A stretch of DNA of 7,060 bases from Pseudomonadota bacterium (lineage in GTDB: Bacteria > Pseudomonadota > Alphaproteobacteria > Acetobacterales > Acetobacteraceae), in assembly GCA_021826565.1 (NCBI GenBank), contig JAKAZJ010000098.1, positions 1-7,060 of the forward strand, in the 5' to 3' direction. This document shows, piece by piece, positions 6,152 through 7,060 of this stretch. The notes under the pieces are model-generated. The model made no database searches and was not told where the DNA came from. It saw only the letters and a list, made by a program, of their open reading frames with translations. Each line of letters opens with the position of its first letter. Position 1 is the stretch's first letter. The position numbers were made by a program, and so were the translations under genes.

Positions 6152-6757
6152 TCAGCCGGCGGCGAGGCGCTTTTCGACGAAGGCCAGCCGATCCTGGCCC
6201 CAGAAAATCTCCTCGCCGATGACGTAGCTGGGGGCGCCGAACACGCCGCGGGCAAGGGCGTCCTTGGTGTCGGTGACGCGACGTTCGGCCCAGCGCGGTT
6301 CGGCGGCGAGCGCCAGCAGCCGGTCCGGGTCCTGGTCCACCTCGCGGATCAGTTGCGCGAGCGTGGCGGGATCGCCGGGGTTGCGTTCCTGCTCCCACAG
6401 CGCCTTGAGCACGCGATGGGCGAGACGGAGGGCGGGGGCGTCGCCGACCGCCTCCCGGAGCGCGATGACGCAGCACGCGGCTTGCAGTTCGCTCGCGGGG
6501 AAGAATTGCGGTTGCAGCGTGATCGGGATGCCGAGATGATCGCGCCAGCGTTTCAGTTCCATCATCCGGTACGCCTGGCGTTGCGGCGCGCGCTTGGGCA
6601 GCGGCAGACCGCCGGATTGGGGGAAGATGGCGCCGAAATCCACCGGGTAGATGCGCAAGCTGGCGTCATGCGCCGCCGCCATCGCGGTGATCCGCGCCGC
6701 GCCGAGATGCGTCCAGGGCGAATTGAGCGAGGCGTAGTAGTCGATATGCAGGGCCAT
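6152..6757 (-). CDS. 2-hydroxychromene-2-carboxylate isomerase-like protein (DsbA/GST-kappa fold)
   Basis: The 201-aa protein has the thioredoxin-type fold of the HCCA isomerase/kappa-class glutathione transferase family. At the N-terminus NSPWTHLG (12-19) places S13 where DsbA has its first cysteine, as in the family's glutathione-activating serine. No CxxC is present, so it is not a disulfide oxidase. A helical insert follows (about 55-150), then [21 protein letters not shown] (171-191) with the conserved cis-proline P176 and the FWGQDRL signature. Known members isomerise naphthalene-pathway intermediates with glutathione, but most genomic homologues have unknown substrates, and no aromatic-degradation genes are nearby. 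AAGGAA lies 8 bases before the ATG and is inside a possible hairpin. It is cytoplasmic, with no signal peptide. The apt gene follows on the same strand. Confidence 0.92.
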   Translation of the reverse strand: MALHIDYYASLNSPWTHLGAARITAMAAAHDASLRIYPVDFGAIFPQSGGLPLPKRAPQRQAYRMMELKRWRDHLGIPITLQPQFFPASELQAACCVIALREAVGDAPALRLAHRVLKALWEQERNPGDPATLAQLIREVDQDPDRLLALAAEPRWAERRVTDTKDALARGVFGAPSYVIGEEIFWGQDRLAFVEKRLAAG

Positions 6758-6760
6758 GCG

Positions 6761-6810
6761 GGGCGTTCCTTGCGCGGTCGGGTGCGGTGCGACAGCGCCA
6801 GGGAACGCCC
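6761..6810 (-). promoter_or_regulatory. Inverted repeat that could mask the ribosome binding site
   Basis: GGGCGTTCC (6761-6769) and GGAACGCCC (6802-6810) are perfect 9-bp complements separated by 32 bases. In the minus-strand message the 3' arm contains the GGAA of the Shine-Dalgarno sequence AAGGAACG (6764-6771) of the isomerase-like gene, so folding would hide it. The distal arm also overlaps a CCCGATCGGG palindrome (6808-6817). The repeats are seen; the regulatory effect is inferred. Confidence 0.4.
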
Positions 6811-6820
6811 GATCGGGGCG

Positions 6821-6833
6821 GCAGGCAACCTGC
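6821..6833. repeat. Short hairpin after the cupin gene
   Basis: GCAGG-CAA-CCTGC is a perfect 5-bp inverted repeat 11 bases past the cupin stop codon. There is no U-run on the minus strand, so it is not a convincing terminator. It lies within the 87-bp gap before the isomerase-like gene. Confidence 0.3.
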
Positions 6834-6844
6834 GGCGGCGACCG

Positions 6845-7060
6845 TTACTCGTCCACGGGCGGCGTGGTGATCACCAGGAACACCAGATCGCGCAGGCCGG
6901 TATTGTATAGCGCGTGCTCCACCCCCGGCGGGATATGGATCACGTCATGGGTGCGCACCACTATCCGCTCCCCGTCCAGTTCCATCAGCCCCTCACCTTC
7001 CAGCACGTGGTAGATCTGCTCCTGCACCTTATGCCGATGCGGCGCCACGTAGCCCTTCGG
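6845..7060 (-). CDS. Cupin-domain protein, 5' end missing
   Basis: The reverse frame is open to the right edge and 71 residues are visible, so the N-terminus lies outside the window. A GTG at 7048 is an internal valine rather than the start, because the cupin motif begins before it (GYVAPHRH). Cupin motif 1 is seen as HRHKVQE followed by HVLEGEG, supplying two histidines and a glutamate (visible residues 8, 10, 14). Motif 2 is DVIHIPPGVEHALYN, supplying H49. This complete His-His-Glu-His set predicts a bound metal ion. The protein is a small single-domain cupin. Such proteins include isomerases, dioxygenases and sugar-binding proteins, and the substrate cannot be told. It ends 87 bp before the isomerase-like gene on the same strand. 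Confidence 0.9.
   Translation of the reverse strand, partial: PKGYVAPHRHKVQEQIYHVLEGEGLMELDGERIVVRTHDVIHIPPGVEHALYNTGLRDLVFLVITTPPVDE

Noticed and set aside
6085..6255. N-terminal extension of apt to an upstream ATG
   Set aside because: It would overlap the 3' end of the isomerase-like gene and add about 57 residues that no family member has. The ATG at 6084 has a ribosome binding site and the canonical N-terminus.
1..7060. Defence system, mobile element or CRISPR array
   Set aside because: No transposase, recombinase, nuclease, repeat-spacer pattern, tRNA or base-composition break was seen. The recognised genes are ordinary chromosomal ones.

Overview
This is a GC-rich (roughly 65-70 %) bacterial window with strongly G/C-biased third codon positions. 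The proteins look alphaproteobacterial. The tight murJ-trpS pair and the style of the small conserved proteins suggest Rhodospirillales, probably Acetobacteraceae. That placement is inference from gene content; there is no rRNA or other phylogenetic marker here. It reads as ordinary chromosome: no insertion sequence, prophage block, CRISPR array, tRNA or rRNA was seen.

Left part (1-2993, all minus strand): a VOC/glyoxalase-fold protein cut by the left edge, then trpS (tryptophanyl-tRNA synthetase), which overlaps the 3' end of murJ (lipid II flippase) by 4 bp. murJ and trpS are read from right to left, probably as one transcript. A hairpin lies just after trpS.

Middle (2994-4222): murJ is divergent from a small conserved gene of unknown function (125 aa). 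Next comes a 170-bp non-coding stretch holding an inverted repeat, a good sigma70-like promoter and a strong intrinsic terminator. The promoter-terminator pair would define an RNA of about 70 nt, either a small RNA or a terminated leader. It is followed by a 77-aa gene of unknown function and a convergent, slightly overlapping 73-aa gene of unknown function.

Right part (4223-7060): gor (glutathione reductase, plus strand) converges on, and overlaps by 13 bp, a minus-strand run: apt (adenine phosphoribosyltransferase), a DsbA-fold 2-hydroxychromene-2-carboxylate isomerase-like protein, and a cupin protein cut by the right edge. gor and the isomerase-like protein both involve glutathione (the latter by family), but they lie on opposite strands, so a functional link is only suggestive.

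The recognised genes are housekeeping or common accessory metabolism. I see no undescribed multi-gene system. The parts most worth a second look are the promoter-dyad-terminator unit at 3527-3646, the two small conserved unknowns next to it, and an inverted repeat that could mask the ribosome binding site of the isomerase-like gene.
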